Both the position numbers and the translations under genes were made by a program. Positions 23,180 to 35,008 of a stretch of 64,000 nucleotides of DNA are shown piece by piece. The notes beneath the pieces are model-generated. The model saw nothing but the letters and a program-made list of their open reading frames with translations, made no database searches and had not been told where the DNA came from. This stretch comes from Pardosa pseudoannulata (lineage: Eukaryota > Arthropoda > Arachnida > Araneae > Lycosidae): positions 78,265,278 through 78,329,277 of the forward strand of contig CM063504.1 in assembly GCA_032207245.1 (NCBI GenBank), written 5' to 3'. How positions within the stretch are numbered: the first letter of the stretch is position 1; every line of letters starts with the position of its first letter.

Positions 23180-24424
23180 CGATGGTCACTTTGAAATGTT
23201 TGAGATATAACTAGGTTTTTAAAATTATGCTTACAAAATTTTAGGTGTGTTCAAAGTAGTGTCCTCCAGCTCACTACTCTTTTGTAGACGAATTTTCCAC
23301 AGATTAAATGCCTCAAGCCATTCATTTCTTGAAATAGATGAAAAAATGCATTTATAGCCACATCAATCTCTTCTTCTGAATGAAAATGACGTCCACGTAA
23401 GTTCTTTTTTAGATTAAACAACAACCAAAAGTCACCCAAAACTAGATCAGGTGAATACGGTGAATGTTATATCCCTTTAATGTTTTTGGTTTAAGAAACT
23501 CAACTGTTAATCAGGCTGTATGTGAAGACGCATTGAAATAGTGAAGCATTAGTTCCCTAACATTCACTTCTTGTAGAATTTGTGGAATTCTTTTAGTGGT
23601 ATACCAGTTTGCTGTTACTGTCTTCTGTCTTTCCAACTTAATGGCATTGACCAATCCCGTACTTCTGAAGAAAACATCCCCAGTGCGCGTTGTCTTTTCA
23701 CCATTGTCAGCGGGGGATCAACTTCAAAGATCCATACTTTGCTTTCTTGACGTGTTGGTACGTAAAAAAACGGTATCAGCGTTTCATCACTTATTACAAT
23801 TTTAGAAATGACGCGGTGGCTACCAGCATTTAGCAATTTAAGAGCTTCTTTACTGATTATGACACGCTCCCCCTTTTGGTGCTCAGTTAGATCATGGAAA
23901 ACCCAAAGGCAAACTACTTTTTTCATATGTAATTCTTCATTAATACTTTTGTGTATGGCTGCGGATCCAGTGTTAAGTTTCTTCTGTATAATTTGATAGG
24001 TACAGAGATTATCATAAATTAACATTTTTCGTATGGCAGACACATTATCCGGATTACTGCCGACGGCGGCCTTCCTGTGTGTTCTTCATTCTGAAGAAGA
24101 TTACGACCTCTGCTAAATTTTAAATCATCTGAATACAGTAGCAGGAGATGGAGATTCATTCCTAAATGCCAATTGCAACCGTTGAAAGCATTCTTCTTGA
24201 TTTAACCCTGCTTCAAAATCATAGAAAATCATAGCGTGAAAATGTTCTCACGTCAACTGCATTCTCTCTTCTGTTTAAAATTTATTCTACGCTAAACAAG
24301 TTGAAGTAAGTCAGTAAAAAATTGTATGCTATGTTAAAATACTTTGTATTTTAAAATTAAACTGTTATTTTTATTTTGTAAATTCTAGTCTGAATGTATC
24401 TCAAAAATTTCAGAGTAACCCTCG
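23180..24424 (-). mobile_element. mariner element, inactive (~1.25 kb)
   Basis: Terminal inverted repeats: left CGATGGTCACTTTGAAATG, right (read inward) CGAGGGTTACTCTGAAATT, both continuing TTTGAGATA. The element is flanked by TA on both sides, the mariner target. Length is normal for an intact mariner, so it decayed by point changes and small indels. Confidence 0.92.
23250..24245 (-). pseudogene. mariner transposase, several frameshifts
   Basis: Reads from IFYDFEAGLNQEECFQRLQL (N-terminal helix-turn-helix region) through SAIRKMLIYDNLCTYQIIQK to CLWVFHDLTEHQKGERV, the conserved WVPHDL motif. The first catalytic Asp is kept in VISDETLI. The HHDNA motif reads HYFNA, so the second catalytic Asp is lost. 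The PHPPYSPDL region is damaged as well. It ends LRGRHFHSEEEIDVAINAFF, as in the mariner C-terminus. Stops and frameshifts are scattered, so it is catalytically dead. Confidence 0.92.
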
Positions 24425-24457
24425 TATACTAATGTTTAAAATTCCAATAAACCGGTT

Positions 24458-24564
24458 AATTCCTTGCCTGTGGCACCCGAACTCTGTTCAGGCTACTCAA
24501 ATGCGCCACGTTTAGAATGCCCGACGTGAGTTCGGGCAACAAAAAATCTGAGGGGCATGGAATT
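24458..24564. repeat. Small GC-richer foldback element
   Basis: Nested inverted repeats: AATTCCTTGCC (24458-24468) with GGCATGGAATT (24554-24564), and CCCGAACTC (24476-24484) with GAGTTCGGG (24528-24536). GC-richer than its surroundings, preceded by TTAA overlapping the left arm. It has no coding capacity; perhaps a MITE or its remnant. Confidence 0.5.
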
Positions 24565-25559
24565 CATAAGAGTCGATATAGATAATGGTATTTTTGTATT
24601 AGTTTATTATATTTTTCCAGAAAATTATGGCATTTGATTTATTAAACAATAATTTGAGAAAAAATTATTGTAATCCATTAACACTTCCGCTATATGTGTA
24701 ATCGTCGATTATTTTTTGTTGCGATGAAAATTTTATCAGCGCTTTTAACAGCAAATTCTATCTACCTCCAGGGTGTAGTGGAAATTTTCTTCCATTTATT
24801 ACTGTAGCCAAAAAATTGCGAAGAACTTAAATATAATTTCGACGTAACTAAGAAAACTTAAATTACTGAATTATCTTTCCAAATGAATTCAACGTGATTC
24901 CAAACTGCATTCATAGTATCAGGAGACTCTAGAGGACTATGAAGATAAAAAAAATTATTGGGCCTCTACTAGGTAATTCTCAGCCAGAAAGAAAACCCTT
25001 TGTTATCTGCCTTATAAGATAGTTTACAATTCAAAAAAAATGAAAAACATTTACTGATCCCTTCATATGACGGGTTATATGCTAGTTTTTAAAATATTTT
25101 TTTTCTTTTACATTTCCATCAAAACGGTCCAATTTACAATTTATTTAAAAACATTTTACAATTTTTGGATTTACAGCGTTAAAACAGGACAACGTCTGTC
25201 GGGTCGTCTAGTCTTATATAAAAAGCTATGAAAACAAGGTCGAGAAATGTATTACCACATATTTTTAAAATTTTAAATTAAATTTGTTTTATGCTTTTGT
25301 TATACTGGACTTTCTCTTTATCAACGAACTTTATGTTTCCTATATTTTAGCGAGGAATCCAAGACAAAGAATTTAGCGAAATTTTAAACTGTTGCGTAAG
25401 CTAGAGCTATTTTAAGTTAACCTTTTTTTTATTATTGATCTTTTGACAAAAATATCCTTACATTCGTTCATGGGATACCTAGCATGAGCTTTCACTCAGA
25501 AAAACACGAAATATATTATTACATACTTATGTCTACCTGAATACTTATTTTTGTAGCAG
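24565..25559. other. AT-rich sequence, nothing recognised
   Basis: No supported feature. Confidence 0.5.
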
Positions 25560-26227
<668 letters not shown>

Positions 26228-27690
26228 CATTATGAACGTTAAAATAAACAACATTCCCTACATTATTAATAATGTTAATGAGTGATACGAAAAATACGCT
26301 TTCGACATCAGAGTTTTATCTTCGAATTGAATCTGACAATTGACAAGCTAATTAAGAAATGCTTTATTTGACGCTTAATACACTAGATTGTGCCTGGCAT
26401 TTGAATGAAGGTTAAACGTAAATTCTTTCAACAACACCTCACGATGCCAGCTAGCTATTGTCAATGTTAACAACCACAGTGGAGAGGAGATTAACAAAAT
26501 GTAGATTTTACTATTGTACTAGTTTGTTATGAATGATAAAATAAACATTTTTACCTATGTTATTAAAAAACTTAATAAGTGATACGAAAAACACACTTAT
26601 AACATCACACATCTATCTCCGAATTGAATCTGACAATTGACAAGCTAAGGAAGAACTGTTTTACTTGACGCTCAATACGCTAGATTGTGTATGGCATTTG
26701 AATGAAGGATAAACGTAAATTTTTTCAACAACACTTCAGTATACCAGCTAGCTACTGTCCAAGTTCACCACAAGAGTGGAGATGAGATTAAAAAAATGTA
26801 GATTTTACTAATACACCAGTTTGTTATGAATGTTAAAATAAACATTTTTATCTATGTTATTAAAAATCTTAATAAGTGATACGAAAAACACACTTATAAC
26901 ATCACACATCTATCTCCAAATTGAATCTGACAATTGACAAGCTAAGGAAGAAATGTTTTACTTGATGCTCAATACGCTAGACTGTGTATGGCATTTGAAT
27001 GAAGGATAAACGTAAAGTTTTTCAACAACACTTCATTATACCAGCTAGCTACTGTTCAAGTTAACCACCACAGTGCTGATGAAATTTTAAAAAATGTAGA
27101 TTTTATGAATGCACCTGTTTGTTATGAATGTTAAAATAAACATTTTTATCTATGTTATTAAAATTCTTAATGAGTAATACAAAAACTCACTTACAACATG
27201 ACACATCTATCTCCGAATAGAATGTGACAATTGACAAGCTAAGGAAGAAATGCTTTATTTGACGCTCAGTAAGCTAGATTGTGTATGGTATTTGAATGAA
27301 GGATAAACGTAAATTCTTTCAACAACCCTTCACGATGTCAGCTAGCTACTGTTCAAGTTAACCACCACAGTGGAGATGAAATTTTAAAAAATGTAGATTT
27401 TATGAATGTACCAGTTTGTTCTGATTGTTAAAATAAACATTTTTGCCTATGTTATTAAAAATTTTAACGAGTGATACGAAAAACACACAACATCATAAAT
27501 CTATCTCCGAATTGAATCTGACAATTGACAAGCTAAGAAAAGAGTGCTTTATTTGACGCTCAATAAGCTAGATTGAGCAGGACATTTGAAAGAAGGATAT
27601 GCGTAAATACTTTTAACAGTATTTCACGATGCCAGTTAACTACTGTCAACGTTAACCACCACAGTAGAGATAAGAGTTTACGAAACGTAA
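26228..27690. repeat. Satellite array, ~298-bp unit, five copies
   Basis: Units start at about 26228, 26528, 26825, 27123 and 27418 with GTTATGAATGTTAAAATAAAC-like sequence. Each then has ATCTGACAATTGACAAGCTA, GCTAGATTGTG, GCATTTGAATGAAGGATAAA and CAGCTAGCTACTGT...CACCACAGTGGAGA. The inner copies are more alike than the outer ones, typical of unequal exchange. No ORF. Confidence 0.94.
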
Positions 27691-27749
27691 AAAAATCCTA
27701 AAAACTAATTCACTAGCAATTTTTTCTGGTTATTAATATTACGTATAAA

Positions 27750-28029
27750 CCTCTAATTAATGCACATATTTTTTTTAAATGGCCGGCCAAAAATATCAAT
27801 TTTTTATGTAAAAAATACAATTTAGAACATTGAATTTAGAATATATATATATATATATATATATATATCATATTTGAATAAGTAAGTGTTTTAGCTTACA
27901 ATCCCATCTAAATGATAAATATTAATAAAAAGATTGTTTTTGCTTTCACATTGTTATTTTCAATTGTCGATTACATTCGAGTGTGAAAAATTATAGTAAC
28001 ATAAACTACAACGCCGCTCGAATTATCTC
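27750..28029 (-). mobile_element. TTAA-type MITE (family C), truncated copy
   Basis: On the plus strand CCTCTAATTAATGCACA..., then GGCCGGCC at ~27782 and, near the other end, CATTCGAGTGTGAAAAATTATAG. It is the reverse complement of the element at 54241-54571, lacking that element's CTCGAGTTAACTCGAG end. A (TA)n run (27841-27868) has grown inside. It sits at the end of the satellite array. Confidence 0.78.
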
Positions 28030-28290
28030 TTAAATTTTATCAACAACACTTCAAGATGCCAGCTAGATACTGTCAGCGTTAACCAGCACAGTGGAGATAA
28101 GATTTTACGGAACGTAAAAAAAATGTAAAAATTAGTTCATTAGCAATTTTTACTGATTAGTTAATTATACTTTTAACTCTTTAATGCACAGTTTTTTTGA
28201 AAAAGGCCGGCCAAAACAAATCAAATTTTGTATGTAAAAAAAAATTTAGAACGTTGAATTTAGAAATGTGATTTTTTTTTGTTTGATATT
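28030..28290. repeat. Satellite tail plus MITE C end, repeated once more
   Basis: TCAACAACACTTCAAGATGC then CAGCTAGATACTGTC...CACAGTGGAGATAAG is the satellite unit's tail. From 28177 CTCTTTAATGCACAG and GGCCGGCC is again the MITE C end, preceded by TTAA (28173-28176). The same succession occurs at 27600-27840, so the composite was duplicated. Confidence 0.8.
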
Positions 28291-28811
28291 TAATTTATTT
28301 AAATACTTGTCACTGGAAAAGAAATTCTGAATTTAGATGTCTAGAAGATTTTAACATAAAGTAAGGAAAACTTCTTTCTATTATTATTTCACTATTTTGA
28401 GACATGAAATAAGTTCATTTAACAGAAATAAAATTTAAATTATTTAAACATTATTAAAATGTCTACATCTTAAAATTTTTTTAAATTAATTAAAACTTTA
28501 AAGAATTATTTTTTAAATTAAAAACTAAAAATTAAAAATTAATTATCCTGTAGATTTAAAATTATAAATATAATTATCCACAAGGAATGAAACGGTGTCA
28601 ACTACTGATTTAATGCATGATAATGACATTGAAAAACAACCAGGTTTATAATCGTTTATTTGTTATAACTACCTTTCTGCCATGTTCTTTTCAATTTGTT
28701 GGGAATCGTCAGACAAAAGACATCTGATTTTAGATGTCATGTAAAATTAAGAAATAAAAAATATTTTGATTATTTGAACTTTCTTGTTGTTTAAAAGAGA
28801 TTAAAGGCCAT
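28291..28811. other. Very AT-rich sequence, nothing recognised
   Basis: Strings of A/T-only sequence; no supported gene. Confidence 0.5.
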
Positions 28812-28922
28812 TTAAGTCTTCACATCCTTTTCCGTTATTGCTCTTTTTCCGCCAGAGCTGTAATTTGCTTTCTTCATGCCCTTTTTTTTAACAGCACTTT
28901 TAGAACTTATTTTTGCAGGCAT
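28812..28922 (-). pseudogene. Histone H2B-like N-terminal ORF, 36 codons
   Basis: ATG at 28922 begins MPAKISSKSAVKKKGMKKAN, then a Ser/Gly and Lys stretch, stopping at TAA (28814-28812). The Met-Pro start and the regular Lys/Ala/Ser pattern resemble the basic N-terminal tail of histone H2B (MPPK-SGKAAKKAGK). The histone-fold part (RKESY.IYIYKVLKQVHPD) does not follow; instead AT-rich sequence follows a stop. Upstream lies a histone-type promoter (separate entry). I read it as a truncated H2B copy, or possibly a small Lys-rich protein of its own. Similarity was judged by eye only. Confidence 0.38.
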
Positions 28923-29027
28923 TTCTCAATGTTCAAATACAGAAAGACAAGTCATAAGTAAAAGGAATAGGGTCGAGTCATCAATCAAGATTAGGCACCG
29001 TCCGTTGATTTGAACACATAACTACAG

Positions 29028-29069
29028 TGAATGCGAGACTAAAGCTTGTTCTGTCAGGTGGGTTTTATA
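29028..29069 (-). promoter_or_regulatory. Histone-like promoter: TATA box and CATTCA cap motif
   Basis: On the minus strand TATAAAA lies at 29069-29063 and GCATTCAC at ~29034-29027, the PyCATTCPu cap-site motif of histone genes, with normal spacing of about 33 nt. The ATG of the H2B-like frame lies ~105 nt further on. Not tested; short motifs can arise by chance. Confidence 0.4.
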
Positions 29070-29073
29070 GCTG

Positions 29074-29703
29074 CGTTAGGAGAATCCCCTTGCATTGTAA
29101 AAGAAACAAAAAACAGTTGTTCCCATAAAAGCAAGATTTGCTTCAAATCCTAAAATAAATACTCAAGTTTTATGTTTGAATTGCTTTCGTATGGGGATAT
29201 TGTTTTCGAATCAGAAAATCGCTTTTTTTTGGTCTTTTTATTTTATTTTATTCCTGGGATGTGCGTATGTGTCCTCTGCAGAAAAACTAGAATATAATTC
29301 GTGAAAGGTTTAGGAAAATAAAGATATCTTCGGAGAAAAAAAAGAAAGAAAAAGAAGCTTATCTGTGTATGGTTTTAAATAAGTTTTAAAAAAAGGCACT
29401 ATTTTTTCTGATAAAAGGAAAATATTTATTGGAGTGGAAAAAAAATTCGTAAGCAAAAACCCTATCACGGGGTATTTCGAGTAAAGTATCATTTTTACGT
29501 CTCCATTTTTAAAATCGAAAATATCTTTCAAGTAATGAAAGTCAAAATGAATTTGACGATTTGTGTTCAACAAAAGTAAGTAAACAAGTAAATAAATAAA
29601 TAATAAAAAGTTAAAAAAAAATGGAGGAGTTGTGAGAAATTTTCTGAATTGCAGTATAAAATTTAATTTAGTAATAAAAAATCCATCATTAATACTACAT
29701 TTA
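29074..29703. other. AT-rich sequence, nothing recognised
   Basis: A 136-codon minus-strand frame at 29310-29720 is Phe/Leu/Ile-rich and looks like chance in A/T-rich DNA. Confidence 0.5.
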
Positions 29704-29860
29704 TTAACTCTTTGTACCACTGTGTTCTAAATCTGACACAGTCAAAAAATTGATGTGATTTACATATTCAGCCTTAAACGAATATTTTAGTTATTGTTAC
29801 TATCAAATAACGCTGCAAATATCATAGACCATTTAAAATTGACCGCTGTGTAACAATAAG
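29704..29860. repeat. Dispersed ~160-bp repeat, copy 1
   Basis: TTAACTCTTTGTACCACTGTG then AAATTGATGTGATTTACAT and AGTTATTGTTACTATCAA. The same succession occurs at 31164-31290 and 31328-31560. All copies begin at TTAAC, which may mean a TTAA-target element, but no matching right end was found. Confidence 0.7.
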
Positions 29861-30083
29861 TTACATTCGGTTAAACTTTTTTTTACCCCTTTTAGTTAGC
29901 CATTGTTAATGACATAGAGTACAGGACCACTTTGAACTAGGAGAAACTTCAGACTTCTTCCAACCAATAGAGAATGTGCACACGACGTCATGTGCAGCAA
30001 AAATAGCAGCTCAACTTCCTGGTTGGCAAAACATTTGAAATTGTGCTTGTTATTAAGGCTTTAATTTTTTCAATAATCTGAAA

Positions 30084-30250
30084 ATGGTAACAAGATGTTG
30101 TACGTATGGCCGTTTCAAAAAGGTGAAAATATTGGATTTTATTGTTTCCCTAAAGATTCTACATTGATAATGCTTTGGATAAAAGCTTTCAAAAGGCAAG
30201 ACTAAACTCCAAGTTCTTCGAGAATTTATAGCAAACATTTTCAGAATGGT
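30084..30250 (+). pseudogene. THAP-domain relic
   Basis: ATG at 30084 begins MVTRCCTYGRFKK. After a +/-1 frame change it reads GENIGFYCFPKDSTLIMLWI then KAFKRQD, a stop, TPSSSRIYSKHF. This is the order of a THAP zinc finger (MV..CC, F..FP.D, W, SR(V)CS.HF). The third zinc ligand Cys is Tyr (RIYSKHF) and the frame is broken, so it cannot fold as a zinc finger. THAP domains are the DNA-binding part of P-element-type transposases and some host proteins; no transposase core follows. GAATG-GTAATA after it could be an old splice donor. Confidence 0.72.
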
Positions 30251-30750
30251 AATAAAATGTTAACCTTACTGTAATGTAATAGATTATACAAAATTATTAT
30301 GCTCTAAGAATTCTTTTATTATTGCTAAGTTTTTTCTCATATTTCTAATGCATTTTTTTGCTACTGTGAGAAGTACTGTACCTATAAATGTAATTATTTT
30401 TTGTCCTTAAAAGGATCAGGTTTTACACATTTTTATTAGATTCTTATTTATGTAATAGTTTACTGTTCTTGAGAGCATAATCAAAGTAGTTATACTCTGA
30501 CTATGACATTTAATGATGCTGCGTAAAGTGTTTAATAGTTTTAAAAAATATATAAATTTGTAATTGCTCAAATATCTATTTTGAATTACGTGGCCAGTTT
30601 CTTATGTTTCCTTCCCCTTCCTTTAAAAAAATTAGTTTTATTGTATACGTGATCCATATCGAAGCTCATAATGAATGTATGCAATGTTTTGCCAACGAAA
30701 AGGTGAGTTGTAGTCAGCATTCTTATTTGTTTACAAACATGCACTTTCTC
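30251..30750. other. AT-rich sequence, nothing recognised
   Basis: No supported feature. Confidence 0.5.
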
Positions 30751-30754
30751 TATA

Positions 30755-30995
30755 GAAAGGCCCATTGTTTTTTCGGGATTCTAACCCCTCCGTTCGGATG
30801 AGGACCCTCTGTTTTTTCTCCTGGGGGCAGTCGGATTATTTTAGAGGACAAGGTTGTTACCAGAGGAGACAAGAGGGTGAACTCTGCTGGTATCCGCAGC
30901 TTGCGGGATAGACATTTTGGATCGACACGAAAAAAAGGAATAGCAATGACATCTTTAGAGACCGACGCCGAATCCAGAGGAGTCATCCGTATTTA
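30755..30995. other. GC-richer block, unclassified
   Basis: About 240 bp clearly GC-richer than its neighbours. It has an open minus-strand frame (MTPLDSASVSKDV, then IPFFRVDPKCLSRKLRIPAE and IRLPPGEKTEGPHPNGG) of 78 codons. Probably part of a mobile element. GTTCGGATGAGGACC recurs in altered form at ~43312. I do not recognise the protein. Confidence 0.4.
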
Positions 30996-31163
30996 CAAAT
31001 GATCAGTTGTATTCCAATTGTATTCCTTAGGCATTTAATTGTATAAAATTATTTAATCAAGACATATTTGCCCATGTGTTTTTAATGAGTTTTAATTTCT
31101 TTTTTCTCAAACACTAGGCCAACGTAACATTATTTTTACACGTTAGTACTTAACTACATTTAT

Positions 31164-31547
31164 TAACCCATTGTATTACCATGTTCTAGATTTGAGACAT
31201 AGTAAAAAATTTGTGTGATTTACATTGTCAAATTTCAAAGACTATTTTAGTTATTGTTACTATCAATCAATTCTATAAATAGCATTGGGTGTATTTAATT
31301 GACTTTTCATTCTTAAAACTACATTCATTAACCCATTGTACCACTGTATTGTAGATCTGAAGCATATCGAAAAATTGATGTCATTTTTATAGTGAGCTTT
31401 AAACAAACTGTTTCAGTTATTAACTGTTCTGTTCGTGAACCATTCTTATTCCTTTCTTGCAGATCTTAACACATGTAAAAATTGATGACACCGACAACAA
31501 AACTGTTTTAAAAGACTGATTTTGTTATTGTTACTATCAAGCAACTT
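31164..31547. repeat. Dispersed ~160-bp repeat, copies 2 and 3
   Basis: TTAACCCATTGTA at 31163 and 31327 begin two copies of the repeat also seen at 29704. The second is interrupted near its end by a SINE at 31558. Confidence 0.7.
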
Positions 31548-31557
31548 TGCAAATAGC

Positions 31558-31733
31558 CAAACTATGGCTGAATGTTTAGAGCGCTGATCTTTGGTGCCAG
31601 AATTATTGGGTTCGAATCCCAATGTGTCATGGACGTTCGAAGCCTCTCGGAAGTGGCTGTAAGCAGGTCCCGGTCTCAGTAGCTCTCGTGTTGCAAAACA
31701 GTAAACTGAAGCACTCCAAACCAAAACCAATTC
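31558..31733 (+). mobile_element. tRNA-derived SINE (family 1)
   Basis: ACTATGGCTGAATGTTTAGA (A-box region), TTGGGTTCGAATCCCAA (B box), CTCTCGGAAGTGGCTGTAAG, CTCGTGTTGCAAAA and CTCCAAACCAAAACC tail. Flanked by TGCAAATAGC (31548-31557 and 31734-31743), a 10-bp target duplication. Confidence 0.87.
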
Positions 31734-32099
31734 TGCAAATAGCAGTTACTTTTTACATGCAACGTACGCAAATAGTTGGTACAATAAGTCCTAAATACAA
31801 AATATCAACACACTAAGTCTAATTTTTTTTACTCAAGCAAGATAGATACTCACGTACAAATTTCCCGTCGTAACTAGTCAAAATTCCTTTAGGGATGGTC
31901 AAAATGGGTTTCAGAAGTTTTAAAGTGAAAGTTTCCTTTTAACGTAAATACAGAAGTAAAGTGGATCTAATCCAAATTGATTCGGTCAAGGTTATACTTA
32001 ACATTTCCGTTAAACTTGAGAACTGAAATTTTTCGAGGTTATAATTCATCTTCTAATTAATTCCAGGAAATAAAATGTAGAAATATGTTTTGAAATTTC

Positions 32100-33840
32100 A
32101 GTACCAATATTTATTTTTTAAGCAACATATAGACCAAAAATATTTTTCCTGAAATTAGTATTCTAACAGAGTAAATAATTTGCTGAAAGAATCAGGCACC
32201 AAAAGAAGAAAAATTTTTATTATGGCCAAGTGCATTCATTTATTATAAGTATATACAAAGAAAGATATATCACTTGAGCGTAACTATTTTATTTTAGTTT
32301 TATTATTTTATTTATTTTAGTTTTTTATTTATTTATTTAGTTTTTATTTATTTTAGTTACCAATATTCATTTCTTAAATAATATATAGACCAAAAATATT
32401 TTATTTTTAGTAACTATTTTATTTTATTTAGTAACTATTTTATTTTAATATTATTATTTTATTTATTTTAGTTACCAATATTCATTTCTTAAGCAACATT
32501 TAGACCAAAAATATTTTTCCTGAAATTAATATTCTAACAGAGTATATAATTTGCTGAAAGAATCGGCACCAAAAGAAGAAAAAGTTTTTATTATGGCCAA
32601 GTGCATTCATTTATTATAATATAAGTTTATACAAAGAAAGAGATATCACTTGAGCATAACTATTTTAATTTAGTTTTATTATTTTATTTATTTCAATTTT
32701 TTATTTATTTAGTTTTTTATTTATTTTAGCTACCAATATGCATTTCTTAAACAACATATAGACCCAAAATATTTATTTTTAGTAACTATTTTATTTTAAT
32801 ATTATTATTTTATTTATTTTAGTTACCAATATTCATTTCTTAAGCAACATATAGACCAAAAATATTTTTCCTGAAATTAGTATTCTAACAGAGTAAATAA
32901 TTTGCTGAAAGAATCCGGCACCAAAAGAAGAAAAGTTTTTATTATGGCCAAGTGCATTCATTTATTATAATATAAGTTTATACAAAGAAAGAGATATCAC
33001 TTGAGTGTAACTATTTTATTTTAGTTTTATTATTTTATTTATTATTGTTTTTTATTTATTATTATTAGTTTTTTATTTATTTTAGTTACCAATATTCATT
33101 CTTAAAGAACATATAGACCAAAAATATTTTATTTTTAGTAAATATTTTATTTTATTTAGTAACTATTTTATTTTAAAATTATTATTTTATTTATTTTAGT
33201 TTTTTATTTACTTTACTTACCAATATTCATTTCTTAAGCAACATATAGACCAAAAATATTTTTCCTAAAATTAGTATATTAACAGAGTAAATAATTTACT
33301 GAAAGAATCCGGCACGAAAAGAAGAAAATTTTATTATGGCCAAGTGCATTCATTTATTCTAATATAAGTTTATGCAAATAAAAAGGTATCACTTGAGCGT
33401 TACTATTTTATTTTATTTTTATTATTTTATTTGTTTTAGTTTTTTATTTATTATTATTAGCTTTTTATTTATTTTATTAGTTTTTTATTTCTTTCAGTTA
33501 CCAATATTCATTTCTAGCAACATATAAACCAAAAATATTTTATTATTAGTAACTATTTTATTTTATTTAGTAACTATTTTGTTTTAATATTATTATTTTA
33601 CTTATTTTAGTTTTTTATTTATTTTAGTTACCAATATTCATTTCTTAAACAACATATAGACCAAAAATATTTTTCCTGAAATTAGTATTCTAACAGAGTA
33701 AATAATTTGCTCAAAGAATCCGGCACCAAAAGAAGAAAAGTTTTTATTATGGCCAAGTGCATTCATTTATTATAATATAAGTTTATACAAAGAAAAAGAT
33801 ATCACTTGAGCGTAACTATTTTATTTTAGTTTTATTATAA
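32100..33840. repeat. AT-rich satellite, ~350-410-bp unit, about five copies
   Basis: Units begin at TTACCAATATTCATTTCTTA near 32101, 32471, 32822, 33217 and 33627. Each carries CCTGAAATTAGTATTCTAAC, GGCACCAAAAGAAGAAAA, TATGGCCAAGTGCATTCATT and TATCACTTGAGCGTAAC, followed by a variable run of TTTTATTTA/TTTTAG repeats that accounts for the length differences. Confidence 0.92.
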
Positions 33841-34817
33841 AAAATATTAATGTAAATGTATGTGTAGGAAAAATTAAGCATATTTCTCTTTATTTAACAT
33901 AAAATTATTTTCAAAGCGCAGTCATTCCACTTCCTTGAGAGGAAAGCCAAGCTTTAAGTTTAATTTACAAATTAACATAAAAAAATATTCAAAAGACTAA
34001 AACGTTTTCTTTTCTAAATGTTTAGTGTATCGTCTAAAAAAGTAATTGCGTACTTATTATTTTAAATATTAATGCAGTATTCCATTACGGCCGACTTGCT
34101 TTTAGAGAAAATCCTTTGCGTATTCCATTAAAAAGGCAAAACTTCGTTTGCTTTTGAAACATCTTTTAATGGCTTATTTAATAGCACATAAAATGCAGAT
34201 GCCTAATTTTATCCAGGATTTATTTAATCATATTGCAAAATACGCTCTTCTCTTTCAAACTAGGGAATTTCCTTTAAAATTGTTTGATAGCAAGAGAAAG
34301 AAAAAGATATAGAAAATACATATTTCTATGTATTTTGTTAAAAGGCAATTTATAATTTCTCCTAAAAAAAAGATAGCATTCTAAAAGGAGGATTTTATAA
34401 AATAAGCCAGAAGGAGAAAAAGTTTTGCCCAGCTTATTATCGTGAAGAAGATTATAATTTGAAAATAGATTGTAACATCAACGGTGCTATAAATTACATG
34501 ATTGTTATATAACCGTCCCTTTTTGGTTTAGAGGCAGTCTTTTTTTAATTTTTAATTTTCCCCATTTTAAATTTATTTTGTAAGCTAAGTGGTTCATTAT
34601 TAGTTAAGTGAAAAGATATTCATTTCATTATTTATTAAAAAAGGATACAAAGGTATTCCTTAACCCTTAAACACAAGTATACAGAAATGCGATGCTTGCC
34701 AGCATATCGAGTCAGTTTCATGTTAATTTAAATAATTAATCATCACATATCTCATCTTATAGAGTATCTCGTATTAGATTTATTTGAATTATTTTATGTG
34801 TTAAAGTTATTTAAAGT
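33841..34817. other. AT-rich sequence, nothing recognised
   Basis: No supported feature. Confidence 0.5.
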
Positions 34818-34821
34818 TTAA

Positions 34822-34977
34822 CCTCTTAACGTGCACACTCGAGTTAACTCGAGCGTTCTAAACTGGCCAAACTGTGCACACTCGAGATAATTCTAGCGGC
34901 TTTGTACTTTATGTTGCTATAATTTTGCAAGATCAAATGCAATCGAGAATTGAAAATAACATTGGGAAAAAAAAAAA

Positions 34978-35008
<31 letters not shown>

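Noticed and set aside
26228..27690. CRISPR-like or coding repeat array
   Set aside because: Units are ~298 bp without spacers, in a eukaryotic setting; this is a satellite.
29310..29720. 136-codon minus-strand frame, Phe/Leu-rich, could look like a membrane protein
   Set aside because: Composition is what A/T-rich DNA gives by chance; no promoter, family motif or repeat copy supports it.
31446..31816. Frames of 94 and 64 codons on opposite strands
   Set aside because: Both overlap a SINE and translate its tRNA head; not genes. The same applies to 37099-37341 and 44755-44943.
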